A stretch of DNA of 64,000 nucleotides. Origin: Micromonospora sp. M71_S20. GTDB taxonomy: Bacteria; Actinomycetota; Actinomycetes; Mycobacteriales; Micromonosporaceae. The notes beneath the pieces were generated by a model. The model did no database searches and had not been told where the DNA came from. It saw only the letters and a program-made list of their open reading frames with translations. A program made the translations under genes and the position numbers. This document shows, piece after piece, positions 1-8,315 of the stretch; position 1 is the first letter of the stretch, and each line of letters begins with the position of its first letter. The stretch is taken from positions 4,278,001 to 4,342,000 of the forward strand of contig NZ_RCCV01000001.1 in assembly GCF_003664255.1 (NCBI RefSeq), written 5' to 3'.

Positions 1-2
1 GG

Positions 3-866
3 CTCTACAAGTTCCTCGACTGCCTGGAGAGCCTCGGCTTCGTCGCGCGCAGCGAGCCCGGCGACGACATCGCCTCGGCCACGTACCGGACGGCACCCGG
101 CCTGCGCGACGCCGTCGCGGCGGTGGTCGGCCCGGACGCCATCGAGCGGGACCGGGACCGCTATCCCTGGCGGCGGCTGCACGGCCGGCTGGGCGAGAGC
201 CTGCGCGGCGAGGTCAGCATGGGCGACGACGACTTCGCCTGGCCGCCGAAGACCGACGAGCAGACCGCCGACTTCGAGCGCAGCATGGCCGTCGGTCTCG
301 GCCCGGTGATCGAGGCGGTGCACCGCAACGCCGACCGGCTGTGGCCGGGGCGGACGCGACTGCTGGACGTCGGCGGCGGGGACGGCACGCTCGCCGCGCA
401 CGTCCTCGACGACGCCCCGGGGCTGCGGGTCGACGTGTACAACCTGCCGGCGGTGGCGCCGCTGGTGGAGGCCACCCGGGCCCGCAGGGGGCACGCGGAC
501 CGGCTGGGGTTCGTCGGCGGCGACTTCCTCGCCGAGCCGCTGCCGTCGGGCTACGACGCGCTGGCGTTCGTCCGGGTGCTGCACGACTGGCCGAACGAGG
601 TCGCCCGCCGGCTGGTCGAGAAGGCGTACGCGGCCCTGGAGCCGGGCGGGATGCTGCTGATCTGCGAGGAGTTCCGCACCCCGGACCGGCTGGCGATGCA
701 GTTCTTCTGGAGCTACTTCCTCATCGGGGTCGACAGCTGCGTGAGCCGGCTGCGGGAGGTCGACTTCTACACCGGCCTGCTCAAGGAGGTCGGCTTCGAA
801 CGGGTGGCGGTGCTGCCCGGCGGCTGGGAGCTGGTCTGCGCGTACAAGCCGGGGACCGGGGGGTGA
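3..866 (+). CDS. SAM-dependent O-methyltransferase (5'-truncated by window edge)
   Basis: The reading frame is open from the first bases of the window, so the N-terminus lies outside; 287 residues are visible and the family usually has about 330-350. The visible start is the end of a winged-helix dimerisation domain. Then comes a class I methyltransferase fold with the SAM-binding glycine motif LDVGGGDGT, an acidic strand ending in YNLP, and LHDW, whose His is the catalytic base in plant-type (acetylserotonin/caffeate-like) O-methyltransferases. It probably methylates a hydroxyl on a small aromatic or polyketide-like molecule; the substrate cannot be read from the sequence. A strong hairpin follows its stop. 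Confidence 0.85.
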   Translation, partial: LYKFLDCLESLGFVARSEPGDDIASATYRTAPGLRDAVAAVVGPDAIERDRDRYPWRRLHGRLGESLRGEVSMGDDDFAWPPKTDEQTADFERSMAVGLGPVIEAVHRNADRLWPGRTRLLDVGGGDGTLAAHVLDDAPGLRVDVYNLPAVAPLVEATRARRGHADRLGFVGGDFLAEPLPSGYDALAFVRVLHDWPNEVARRLVEKAYAALEPGGMLLICEEFRTPDRLAMQFFWSYFLIGVDSCVSRLREVDFYTGLLKEVGFERVAVLPGGWELVCAYKPGTGG

Positions 867-903
867 AGCGCGCGCGGGGGCCGGGCCGGCTCCCGCGCCG
901 CGG

Positions 904-931
904 CGGCCCCGGCGTTTGACCGCCGGGGCCG
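904..931 (+). terminator. Hairpin terminator after methyltransferase
   Basis: A perfect 11-bp inverted repeat (904-914 with 921-931, six-base loop TTTGAC) lies 38 bp after the methyltransferase stop. There is no U-tract, as is usual for high-GC actinobacteria. Confidence 0.6.
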
Positions 932-973
932 GGGGAAGACCGTGCGCCCAGGGCCGATTCCCGAGGAGCGACG

Positions 974-1345
974 ATGGCGGACGCAGGACGGGCCAGGAAG
1001 GCCACCGGGGCGCGCAAGGCCCCGATGAAGCGGGCGGCGGCGGCGAAGAAGGTGGCGACGGCCACGAAGCGGGCCACCGGGGCGACCGCGGCCAAGTCTC
1101 CGGGTGAGAAGCCGACCGCGACGACCGCCCGCGTGGCCCGGAAGAAGGACACCTCGGCCACGGCGACCCCGGCCCGCGCCCGCAAGGCGCCCGCCACGGC
1201 CGCGCCGGCGAAGAAGGCGCCCGCGAAGAAGGCGGTGAAGGCCGCGGCGACCCGCGCCGGCGCGGCCTCGAAGACCTCGGCCCGCAAGGCCACGACCATG
1301 GAGTCGTTCGGCACCCGACGGGCGCCCCGGACGAGCGCCGGCTGA
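974..1345 (+). CDS. Histone H1-like Lys/Ala-rich basic protein
   Basis: This 123-residue protein is made almost wholly of Ala, Lys, Thr and Arg. It carries repeated AKKAPAKKA-like and ARKAP-like units, with only a short ordinary C-terminus (around MESFGTRRAP). Such composition is typical of bacterial H1-like DNA-binding proteins and of the basic tail of actinobacterial HU proteins, so a nucleoid-associated role is likely. No folded HU domain is present, so this would be a free tail. The ATG is preceded by GAGGAG (purine-rich ribosome site). Low-complexity composition makes homology assignment weak. Confidence 0.7.
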   Translation: MADAGRARKATGARKAPMKRAAAAKKVATATKRATGATAAKSPGEKPTATTARVARKKDTSATATPARARKAPATAAPAKKAPAKKAVKAAATRAGAASKTSARKATTMESFGTRRAPRTSAG

Positions 1346-1462
1346 CCCGGGAGGGCTGGGGCACGCCGGGCCCGGTCGCGGCGCGCCCGTCACCGGCGTC
1401 GGACCCGACCCCCGCGTGCCGCCCGGCCGGGGTCCGGACGCCGGCCGCGCCGGGCCGTCGGC

Positions 1463-1468
1463 CAGAAT
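1463..1468 (+). promoter_or_regulatory. -10-like hexamer giving a leaderless start
   Basis: CAGAAT lies exactly six bases before the GTG at 1475, and no Shine-Dalgarno sequence is present. Transcription would start at or next to the GTG. Confidence 0.4.
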
Positions 1469-1474
1469 GGGCCG

Positions 1475-1891
1475 GTGGCGAAGCGACCCCGCCGGCGGGC
1501 GGCCGACGACCCTGACCGGCCCTGCCCGTGCGGCTCCGGCCAGCCGTACGCCGGATGCTGCGGGCGGCTGCACCGGGGCGAGGCGGACGCGGCGACCGCC
1601 GAGGCGCTGATGCGCTCGCGGTACAGCGCCTTCGCCGTCGGCGACACCGCGTACCTGCTGCGCAGCTGGCACTCCTCGACCCGGCCGGGCCGGCTCGACC
1701 TCGACGCCGGCCAGCGCTGGACGGGCCTGGAGATCGTCGACACCGACCGGGGCGGGCTGTTCGACGCCACCGGCACCGTCGAGTTCCGGGCCCACCACCG
1801 CGCCGGCGGCCGGCCGGGTACGCAGACCGAGCGCAGCCGGTTCGTCCGTGAGGACGGCCGCTGGGTCTACCTCGACGCGCTGCCCGACTGA
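1475..1891 (+). CDS. YchJ-family SEC-C motif protein (UPF0225)
   Basis: A 138-residue protein. Near the N-terminus is the SEC-C zinc motif CPCGSGQPYAGCCG (about residues 17-30). It is followed by the NTF2-like YchJ domain with ALMRSRYSAF, a hallmark of the family. Length fits YchJ. The function is unknown; the Cys cluster implies Zn binding. The GTG start was chosen because the Cys motif needs it and a -10-like CAGAAT sits six bases upstream. It converges with gntK across a perfect hairpin. Confidence 0.88.
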   Translation: MAKRPRRRAADDPDRPCPCGSGQPYAGCCGRLHRGEADAATAEALMRSRYSAFAVGDTAYLLRSWHSSTRPGRLDLDAGQRWTGLEIVDTDRGGLFDATGTVEFRAHHRAGGRPGTQTERSRFVREDGRWVYLDALPD

Positions 1892-1893
1892 CC

Positions 1894-1923
1894 CCGGTCG
1901 CGGCGCCGGGGCACCGCGACCGG
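1894..1923. terminator. Bidirectional hairpin between ychJ-like gene and gntK
   Basis: CCGGTCGCGG (1894-1903) pairs perfectly with CCGCGACCGG (1914-1923) across a 10-base loop. It lies between two convergent stops, so it can serve both genes. Confidence 0.6.
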
Positions 1924-1930
1924 CACACGG

Positions 1931-2476
1931 TCAGCCGTTCGCGGTGATGCCCTTCGACAGGCCGAGCCGCCGCACCGCCGCCGAGACGAGCGCGTCCGGC
2001 GTCAGCGACACGTCGAGCACCAGCACCGACTCGTCTGGGTGGGGCCGTTCCAGGGTGGCCAGCTGCGACTGAAGCAGGCTCGCCGGCATGTAGTGCCCGG
2101 CACGCCCGGCCATCCGCTCCCGGATCACCTCGGCCGCACCGTCCAGGTGGACGAACTCGACGCTCGGCGGCCCCTGGCGCAGCACGTCGCGGTAGGTGCG
2201 CCGCAGCGCCGAGCAGGCCAGCACCGTCGACACGCCCTCGGCGGCGCGGGCGGCCATCCAGCCGGCCAGCTCGCGCAGCCAGGGCAGGCGGGCGGCGTCG
2301 TCCAGCGGTACGCCGGCACGCATCTGCGCCACGTGCTGCGGCGTGTGGAACTCGTCCGCCTCGGCGAAGGTCAGGCCGGTCGCGGCGGCGATGCCCAGGG
2401 CCACCGTGGTCTTGCCGGCCCCGGACACCCCCATCACGACGACGTGCCGCGTCGGGGACGCGCCCTCACCAGTCAT
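1931..2476 (-). CDS. gntK: Gluconokinase
   Basis: A 181-residue P-loop kinase that phosphorylates D-gluconate to 6-phosphogluconate in the cytoplasm. The Walker A motif GVSGAGKTT is at about residues 16-24. It is followed by the family's EADEFH and by [17 protein letters not shown], which is diagnostic of GntK/IdnK. Its ATG overlaps the end of the upstream dehydratase gene by 11 bp, so it is the last gene of the sugar-acid operon and is probably translationally coupled. It links gluconate to the pentose phosphate or Entner-Doudoroff route alongside the KDG kinase and aldolase. Confidence 0.93.
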   Translation of the reverse strand: MTGEGASPTRHVVVMGVSGAGKTTVALGIAAATGLTFAEADEFHTPQHVAQMRAGVPLDDAARLPWLRELAGWMAARAAEGVSTVLACSALRRTYRDVLRQGPPSVEFVHLDGAAEVIRERMAGRAGHYMPASLLQSQLATLERPHPDESVLVLDVSLTPDALVSAAVRRLGLSKGITANG

Positions 2477-3695
2477 GGACGGTGCCGTCCTGGAGCCGGT
2501 TGAACGGCAGGTAGGCCGGCACGTACGGGAACTTCGCGGCCGCCTCCTCGTCCAGCTCGACGCCGAGCCCGGGCTGCTCCCCGGGGTGCAGGTAGCCGTC
2601 GGTGAAGGTGAACGACTGCCGGAACACCTCGTTGGTGAGCGCCCCGTGCTGCATGTACTCCTGGATGCCGAAGTTGTGGATGGCCAGGTCCAGGTGCAGG
2701 GCGGCGGCCATGCCGACGGGCGAGATGTCGGTCGGCCCGTGGATGCCGGACTTGATCTGGTACTGGGCCGCGAAGTCGAGCAGCTTGCGCATGGCCGTGA
2801 TGCCGCCGGTGTGGGTGACGGCGGAGCGCACGTAGTCGATGAGCTGCTCGCGGATGAGCGTCTGGTAGTCCCAGACGGTGTTGAAGACCTCGCCGATCGC
2901 CAGCGGCGTGGTGGTGTGCTGGCGCACCAGCCGCAGCGCCTCCTGGTTCTCCGCCGGCGTGCAGTCCTCCAGCCAGAACAGGTCGTACGGCTCCAGCGCC
3001 TTGCCGAGCTTCGCCGCCTGGATGGGGGTCATCCGGTGGTGGCCGTCGTGCAGCAGCGGCAGCTCGGGGCCGAACTCGTTGCGGACCGCCTCGAACACGC
3101 CGGGCAGGTGACGCAGGTAGGAGCGGGTGTCCCAGTCCTCCTCGGCCGGCAGCGGGGTGCGCTGCGCCGGCTCGTAGTCGTAGCGCTTGCCGTCGGCGCT
3201 GGGCTGGGTGGCGACCCCGTACACGGCGTTGATGCCCGGCACCGAGGTCTGCACCCGGATCGAGCGGTAGCCCTGTTCGAGGTGCCGGCGGATCGAGTCG
3301 AACAGCTCCGGCAGGTCCCGGCCGGAGGCGTGCCCGTAGGCCATGATGCCGGTGCGCGACGCCCCGCCCAGCAGCTGGTACAGCGGCATGCCGGCGGCCT
3401 TGGCCTTGATGTCCCACAGGGCCACGTCGACCGCCGCGATGGCGGCCATGGTGACCGGCCCGCGACGCCAGTACGCCGAGCGGTAGAGGAACTGCCAGGC
3501 GTCCTCGATGCGGTGCGCGTCCCGGCCGATCAGCAGCGGGACGACGTGGTCGCGCAGGTACGAGGCGACCGAGAGTTCCCGTCCGTTGAGGGTGCCGTCG
3601 CCCAGGCCGGTGACGCCGTCCTCCGTGGTGATCTTCAGGGTGACGAAGTTGCGGTCGGGGCTGGAGACGATGACGTCAGCGGCGACGATCTTCAC
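2466..3695 (-). CDS. manD: RspA/ManD-type D-mannonate dehydratase (enolase superfamily)
   Basis: A 409-residue enolase-superfamily protein. It has a capping domain, then a TIM barrel with metal-ligand strands at [15 protein letters not shown] and AIGEVFN, and HTGGIT and [10 protein letters not shown] near the end, all typical of the RspA/ManD subgroup. ManD removes water from D-mannonate (or more slowly D-gluconate) to give 2-keto-3-deoxygluconate (KDG), the substrate of the kinase upstream. Some family members have little or no measurable dehydratase activity, so the exact substrate is uncertain. The GTG start follows an AAGAAAGG ribosome site. It sits 32 bp after the kdgK stop. Confidence 0.85.
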   Translation of the reverse strand: MKIVAADVIVSSPDRNFVTLKITTEDGVTGLGDGTLNGRELSVASYLRDHVVPLLIGRDAHRIEDAWQFLYRSAYWRRGPVTMAAIAAVDVALWDIKAKAAGMPLYQLLGGASRTGIMAYGHASGRDLPELFDSIRRHLEQGYRSIRVQTSVPGINAVYGVATQPSADGKRYDYEPAQRTPLPAEEDWDTRSYLRHLPGVFEAVRNEFGPELPLLHDGHHRMTPIQAAKLGKALEPYDLFWLEDCTPAENQEALRLVRQHTTTPLAIGEVFNTVWDYQTLIREQLIDYVRSAVTHTGGITAMRKLLDFAAQYQIKSGIHGPTDISPVGMAAALHLDLAIHNFGIQEYMQHGALTNEVFRQSFTFTDGYLHPGEQPGLGVELDEEAAAKFPYVPAYLPFNRLQDGTVHDW

Positions 3696-3727
3696 GGGGT
3701 GCCTTTCTTCTTCGGGGTGCTCGGCGG

Positions 3728-4681
3728 CTAGCGGAGGACGTCTCCGGCCTCGCGGCCGTCGAGGAGGGACAGTTCGGCGCGGCGTGGCAGCCCTTCCCAG
3801 TCGCCGGGGCTGGAGACCGCGAAGGCGCCGAGGGTGGCCGCGCGACGCAGCCGGCCGGCCAGGTCGAGACCGTCGAACCAGCCGGACAGGTAGCCGGCGG
3901 TGAACGCGTCCCCGGCGCCGACGGCGTCGACGGCGGTCACGGTCAGCGCCTCGGCGTGCCGCACCCCGTCGCGGGTGTGCGCGCGGGCGCCGTCGGCGCC
4001 CAGCTTGACCAGGACCGTGTCCACGCCGCGGCGCAGCAGGTCCGCCACGACGGTGGGCTCGTCGGCGCCGGGGTCGCCGACGAGGTCCAGCTCGTCGGCG
4101 GAGGCGACGACGGTCGAGGCGTACCCGGCCAGCGGGGTGAGCACCTCGCGGGCGGTGTCGCGGGACCAGAGGCGCTCGCGGTGGTTGACGTCGAGGCAGA
4201 CCGGGATGCCGGCGGCGACGGCGGCCTCGGCCGCCCACCGGGTGGCCGCGCGGGCGGCGTCGGACAGCGCCGGGGTGATGCCGCTCAGGTGCAGCATCCG
4301 CGCGCCGGCCGCCAGCGGCGCCCGCAGGTCGTCGACGCCGAGGGCGGAGCCGGCCGACCCGGCCCGGTGGTACTGCACCCGGGTCAGGTCGGCGGTGCGC
4401 CGCTCCAGGAACATCAGTCCGGTCGGCCGGTCCGGGTCGCGGGTCACGCCGTCGACGGCGACGCCCTCGGCGCGCAGTTGCCGCAGGACGTACTCGCCGA
4501 ACTCGTCGGCGCCGAGGCGGCCGATCCAGGCGGCGCGGTGGCCCAGCCGGGCCACCGCGACGGCCACGTTGGACTCGGCGCCGGCCAGGTGCATCGTCAG
4601 CGGTCCCCCGGCGGCGAGCGGGCCGGCCGAGCGCAGCGACACGAGGGCCTCGCCGACGGTGAGCAGGTCCGGTGCGGTCAT
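3728..4681 (-). CDS. kdgK: PfkB-family 2-keto-3-deoxygluconate kinase
   Basis: A 317-residue PfkB/ribokinase-fold sugar kinase. The N-terminal substrate lid region contains [15 protein letters not shown]. The C-terminal catalytic signature DAVGAGDAF (about residues 243-251) supplies the base Asp and anion hole. Between a dehydratase and a KDPG-type aldolase the expected reaction is phosphorylation of KDG (or 2-keto-3-deoxygalactonate). The start ATG overlaps the aldolase stop in an ATGA junction (4678-4681), indicating coupled translation. The sugar isomer cannot be told from sequence alone. Confidence 0.88.
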   Translation of the reverse strand: MTAPDLLTVGEALVSLRSAGPLAAGGPLTMHLAGAESNVAVAVARLGHRAAWIGRLGADEFGEYVLRQLRAEGVAVDGVTRDPDRPTGLMFLERRTADLTRVQYHRAGSAGSALGVDDLRAPLAAGARMLHLSGITPALSDAARAATRWAAEAAVAAGIPVCLDVNHRERLWSRDTAREVLTPLAGYASTVVASADELDLVGDPGADEPTVVADLLRRGVDTVLVKLGADGARAHTRDGVRHAEALTVTAVDAVGAGDAFTAGYLSGWFDGLDLAGRLRRAATLGAFAVSSPGDWEGLPRRAELSLLDGREAGDVLR

Positions 4682-5316
4682 GACGCGGCCGGCTCCCGCA
4701 CGGCGGCGAGGTAGGTGCGCGCCCGCGCCCGCAGCGCGTCCAGGTCGCCGCCGGAGGCGGCGTCGCCGACCAGCGGGCCGCCGAGGCCGACCGCGATCGC
4801 GCCGGCCCGGAAGTAGCCGGGCACGTCGTCCAGGCCGACGCCGCCGACGGCGACGAACGGGATGTCCGGGAAGGGGTCGCGCACCGCCCTGAGGTACGCC
4901 GGGCCGCCGACCGACGCCGGGAACAGCTTGACCGCCGACGCCCCCATCCGCACCGCGGTGTACGCCTCGGTCGGGGTGAGCGCCCCGGCGGCGACCGGGA
5001 GGCCGCGGCGCGCCGCCTCGGCGATCGACTCGACCACGGCCGGCGTCACCACGAACTGCGCGCCTGCGGCGGCCACGTCGGCGACGTCGGCGGTGGTCAG
5101 CACCGTGCCGGCCCCGACCAGCGACCCGGCGGGGGCCGCCGCGCGCAGCGCCTCGATCGCCCCCGGGGCGTCCGGCGTGGTGAGGGCCACCTCGACGACG
5201 CGTACGCCCTCCTGGAGCAGCGCGGTGCCGGCGGCGATCGCGGCGGCGGTGTCGGTGCCGCGGATGATCGCGAGGATGCGGGCGGCGGTGAGTTCGGCGG
5301 TGAGGTTGACGGTCAT
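4678..5316 (-). CDS. eda: 2-dehydro-3-deoxy-phosphogluconate (KDPG/KDPGal) aldolase
   Basis: A 212-residue class I aldolase of the Eda/DgoA family, which splits KDPG (or the galacto form) into pyruvate and glyceraldehyde 3-phosphate. The catalytic features are in order: IIRG near residue 18, the Glu strand [14 protein letters not shown], and the Schiff-base Lys in AVKLFPAS, followed by the phosphate-binding [10 protein letters not shown]. Length is standard. It lies four bases after the dgoD stop and overlaps kdgK by four bases. Confidence 0.92.
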   Translation of the reverse strand: MTVNLTAELTAARILAIIRGTDTAAAIAAGTALLQEGVRVVEVALTTPDAPGAIEALRAAAPAGSLVGAGTVLTTADVADVAAAGAQFVVTPAVVESIAEAARRGLPVAAGALTPTEAYTAVRMGASAVKLFPASVGGPAYLRAVRDPFPDIPFVAVGGVGLDDVPGYFRAGAIAVGLGGPLVGDAASGGDLDALRARARTYLAAVREPAAS

Positions 5317-5320
5317 GTGA

Positions 5321-6469
5321 TCACCATTCCGCGTAGGAGCCGTCGCGGTGCCGCCACGTGGGGCTGCGCCACGCGTGCCCGCGCTTGTCCGCCGCCCGTA
5401 CGGCGTCTTCGTCGATCTCGATGCCGAGGCCGGGTGCCGTGAGCCGCTCGACGTACCCGTCGACGAACGTCAGCGGGGTCTTGTCGAGGCAGTAGTCGAG
5501 CACCTCGGCGCCGAGGTTGTAGTGGATGCCGATGCTCTGTTCCTGGATCAGGTAGTTCGGCGTGGCGAAGCCGACCTGGAGGCAGGCGGCGAGCGCGATC
5601 GGCCCGAGCGGGCAGTGCGGGGCGAGCTGCACGTCGTACACCTCGGCCAGCGCGGCGATCTTGCGGACCTCGGTGATGCCGCCGGCGTGCGAGAGGTCCG
5701 GCTGGGCCACCGCGATGCCGGCCTGGAGCACCGGCAGGAACTCCTGCCGGTTGTAGAGCCGCTCCCCCGTCGACACCGGCGTGGTGGTGGAACGGACGAA
5801 CTCGCCGATGAGGTGCGAGTTTTCCGGCACCACCGGCTCCTCCAGGAAGAACGGCCGGTACGGCTCGAGCAGCGGGGCGACCCGGCGGGCGGTGGCGAGG
5901 GTGAACCGGCCGTGGAAGTCGACCGCCACGTCCCGCTCGTCGCCGAGCACCTCGCGGGCGGCGGCCACCCGCTGCACCACGCCGTCGATCTCGGCGACGG
6001 ACGCGACGGCGCTCATCCGGCCGGAGGCGTTCATCTTCACGGCGGTCAGGCCGGTGGCGACGGCGGCGGCGATCTGGTCGCGTACCTCGCTCGGCTCGTC
6101 GCCGCCGACCCAGCCGTAGACCCGGATCCGGTCCCGGACCGGGCCGCCGAGCAGCTGGTGCACCGGCGCGCCGAAGTGCTTGCCGGCGATGTCCCACAGC
6201 GCCTGGTCGAGCCCGGCGACGGCGCTGGCCAGGATCGGCCCGCCCCGGTAGAACGAGCCCTTGGTCATGACCTGCCAGTGGTCCTCGATCCGCAGCGCGT
6301 CCCGGCCGTCGAGCAGCTCGCTGAGCTGCTCGACGGCGGTGCGGACGGTCTCGGACCGACCCTCGCAGGTCGCCTCGCCCCAGCCGACGATCCCGGAGGA
6401 CGTCTCGACCCGGACGAACAGCCAGCGCGGCGCGACGAGGAAGGTCTCCACCCGTTCGATCGTGGTCAC
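5321..6469 (-). CDS. dgoD: Galactonate dehydratase-type enolase superfamily enzyme
   Basis: A 382-residue mandelate-racemase-group protein. Visible features are the N-terminal cap, metal ligands at VAVDFHG, FFLEEPVVPEN and VSTGERLYN, and a catalytic His in APHCPLGP. This pattern and length match DgoD, which dehydrates D-galactonate to 2-keto-3-deoxy-D-galactonate. It is the second dehydratase of the operon; with the ManD-like enzyme it widens the range of aldonates converted to keto-deoxy acids. It starts eight bases after the second permease stop. Confidence 0.87.
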   Translation of the reverse strand: MTTIERVETFLVAPRWLFVRVETSSGIVGWGEATCEGRSETVRTAVEQLSELLDGRDALRIEDHWQVMTKGSFYRGGPILASAVAGLDQALWDIAGKHFGAPVHQLLGGPVRDRIRVYGWVGGDEPSEVRDQIAAAVATGLTAVKMNASGRMSAVASVAEIDGVVQRVAAAREVLGDERDVAVDFHGRFTLATARRVAPLLEPYRPFFLEEPVVPENSHLIGEFVRSTTTPVSTGERLYNRQEFLPVLQAGIAVAQPDLSHAGGITEVRKIAALAEVYDVQLAPHCPLGPIALAACLQVGFATPNYLIQEQSIGIHYNLGAEVLDYCLDKTPLTFVDGYVERLTAPGLGIEIDEDAVRAADKRGHAWRSPTWRHRDGSYAEW

Positions 6470-6476
6470 GGTGTCC

Positions 6477-7292
6477 TCAGCCCTTCGTGGCGCCGGCGGT
6501 GAGGCCGGAGACGACGTACTTCTGCACGAACAGGGCGATCAGCATGATCGGCAGGGTGACCACCGTGGCCGCCGCCATCAGGCCGCCCCAGTCGATGCTG
6601 GCGTAGCCGACGAAGTCGAAGATCGCCACCGGGAGCGTCTTGGTGTCGGCCCCGGAGAGCACGAGGGCGAACATGAAGTTGTTCCAGGAGAAGATGAACG
6701 ACAGGATGCCGGCGGTGGCGATGCCGGGCACCGACAGCGGCAGGGTGATCCGCCGGAACGCGCCGATGTGGGTCAGCCCGTCGACGAGCGCCGCCTCCTC
6801 GAGTTCGGCCGGCAGGCCGTCGAAGTAGCCCATCATGATGTAGACGATCAACGGCAGCGACACGAACATGTGGCTGAGGATCAGCACGGTGAACCCGCCG
6901 ACCATCTGCAGGTTCGAGAAGACGTAGTACCAGGGCACCAGCAGCGAGACGCCGGGGATGACCCGCGCCATGAGCACGACGAGCGCGGACTTCTTCATGT
7001 TGAAGCGGCTCATCGAGTACGCGGCGGGCACGCCGAGCAGCAGCGACAGCACGGTGGCCGCGAGCGCCACCCAGAGGCTGTTGCCGATGAACTGGACGTA
7101 GTTGGCCTGCTGGAGGACGTTGGAGTAGTTGTCCAGCGTCGGGGAGAAGACGAACGCCTTGTCGGTGTCGTAGATGTCGACGTTCGTCTTCAACGACGCG
7201 GCGACCATCCAGACCAGCGGCGCGATCAGCGCCAGCACCACGAGGACGAGGGCGACCGTCCGGAAGATCTTGTAAGGCCTGCGCAGCTTCAT
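6477..7292 (-). CDS. Sugar ABC transporter permease (MalG type)
   Basis: A 271-residue inner-membrane permease with six predicted helices. The cytoplasmic EAA loop ELEEAALVDGLTHIGAFRRI (about residues 180-200) contacts an ATPase. MalG/UgpE-type permeases pair with a MalF-type partner, here the gene just upstream with an ATGA overlap at 7289-7292. The start was set at the ATG in that overlap. No ATPase gene is present in the operon, so a shared MsiK-like ATPase is probably used. Cargo by context: an aldonate, uronate or sugar-acid oligomer. Confidence 0.9.
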   Translation of the reverse strand: MKLRRPYKIFRTVALVLVVLALIAPLVWMVAASLKTNVDIYDTDKAFVFSPTLDNYSNVLQQANYVQFIGNSLWVALAATVLSLLLGVPAAYSMSRFNMKKSALVVLMARVIPGVSLLVPWYYVFSNLQMVGGFTVLILSHMFVSLPLIVYIMMGYFDGLPAELEEAALVDGLTHIGAFRRITLPLSVPGIATAGILSFIFSWNNFMFALVLSGADTKTLPVAIFDFVGYASIDWGGLMAAATVVTLPIMLIALFVQKYVVSGLTAGATKG

Positions 7293-8239
7293 CGGTCCAT
7301 GCCCTTCTTGCGGTAGGTCAGGGCCCACATCACCCCGATGATGATCAGGAAGAAGATGATGAGGACGGTCGATGAGACGCCGTAGTCGTTGTAGTCGAAG
7401 CTGAGGCCGTAGGCGTACACGTTCAGGGTCTCCACCTCGTGGAACGACCCGCCGCCGCGCCCCTTGGTGGCGTACAGGATGTCGAAGGTCTTCAGGGCGT
7501 CGATGCCGCGCAGCAGGATCGCGACGATCACGGTGGGCATCAGCAGCGGCAGGGTGACGTGCCGGAACCGCTGCCAGGTGCTGGCGCCGTCGATCAGCGC
7601 CGCCTCCTGCGGCTCGTCGGACAGCGACGTCAGGCCGGCGAGCAGGATCAGCACGACCATCGGCGTCCACTGCCAGATGTCGATGAACATCGTCGTCGGC
7701 AGGGCCGAACTCTGCCCGGAGAGCCAGGGCTGGGGGCCGATGCCGACCCAGCCGAGCACCTGGTTCGCCATGCCGATGTTGGGATCGAAGATCAGCCGCC
7801 ACATCATGCCGACCGCGACCGGGGTGGCCACCAGCGGCAGGAGGATCGCGACCCGGACCCACTTCTCACCGCGGAACGGCCGCCACAGCAGCAGGGCGAT
7901 CGCCATGCCGAGGACGACCTCGAAGAAGAGCACGACGCCGGTGAAGAGCGCGGTGCGCCACACGGCCGGCCAGAACCGGTCGGTGTCGCCGAGCACGTCG
8001 AGGTAGTTCTGGATGCCGATGAACTCGCTCTCGGCGCGGACCGAGCCCTCGGCGTCGGTCAGGCTGAGGTACCCGGTCCACGCCACCGGAAAGACGATCA
8101 GCACGGCGACGAACAACATGGCGGGTGCCGCGAAGAGCCACTTGCGGTGCTCGTTGGCCCAGCGCGACCAGGCCGAGGTCTCCGGGGACGCCGGACGCGC
8201 CTCGGGCGCTCTTTTGACTGGTGTGGTGACGGCTGACAT
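7289..8239 (-). CDS. Sugar ABC transporter permease (MalF type)
   Basis: A 316-residue permease with a cytoplasmic N-terminal extension, one early transmembrane helix (about residues 34-55) and five more. It carries the EAA motif EPQEAALIDGASTWQRFR. It forms the heterodimeric channel with the downstream MalG-type protein. A strong stem-loop in the 76-bp gap before it may lower its expression relative to the binding protein. Confidence 0.9.
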   Translation of the reverse strand: MSAVTTPVKRAPEARPASPETSAWSRWANEHRKWLFAAPAMLFVAVLIVFPVAWTGYLSLTDAEGSVRAESEFIGIQNYLDVLGDTDRFWPAVWRTALFTGVVLFFEVVLGMAIALLLWRPFRGEKWVRVAILLPLVATPVAVGMMWRLIFDPNIGMANQVLGWVGIGPQPWLSGQSSALPTTMFIDIWQWTPMVVLILLAGLTSLSDEPQEAALIDGASTWQRFRHVTLPLLMPTVIVAILLRGIDALKTFDILYATKGRGGGSFHEVETLNVYAYGLSFDYNDYGVSSTVLIIFFLIIIGVMWALTYRKKGMDR

Positions 8240-8276
8240 CAGGTCTCCGGGTGGGTCAGGGCAGCGGCCCGACGCG

Positions 8277-8304
8277 GGTGGCGGAGCCGGTCGGCTCCGC
8301 CACC
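8277..8304 (-). other. Intra-operon stem-loop between binding protein and permeases
   Basis: GGTGGCGGAGCCG and its exact reverse complement are separated by two bases (effectively an 11-12-bp stem with a small loop). It follows the binding-protein stop by 12 bp. Similar hairpins in sugar ABC operons protect the binding-protein mRNA or partly terminate transcription, giving excess binding protein; that role is inferred here. Confidence 0.5.
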
Positions 8305-8315
8305 TGCGCTTCGGG

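Noticed and set aside
2196..3731. Open plus-strand frame over gntK and the ManD-like gene.
   Set aside because: It has no domain signal and lies opposite two intact operon genes.
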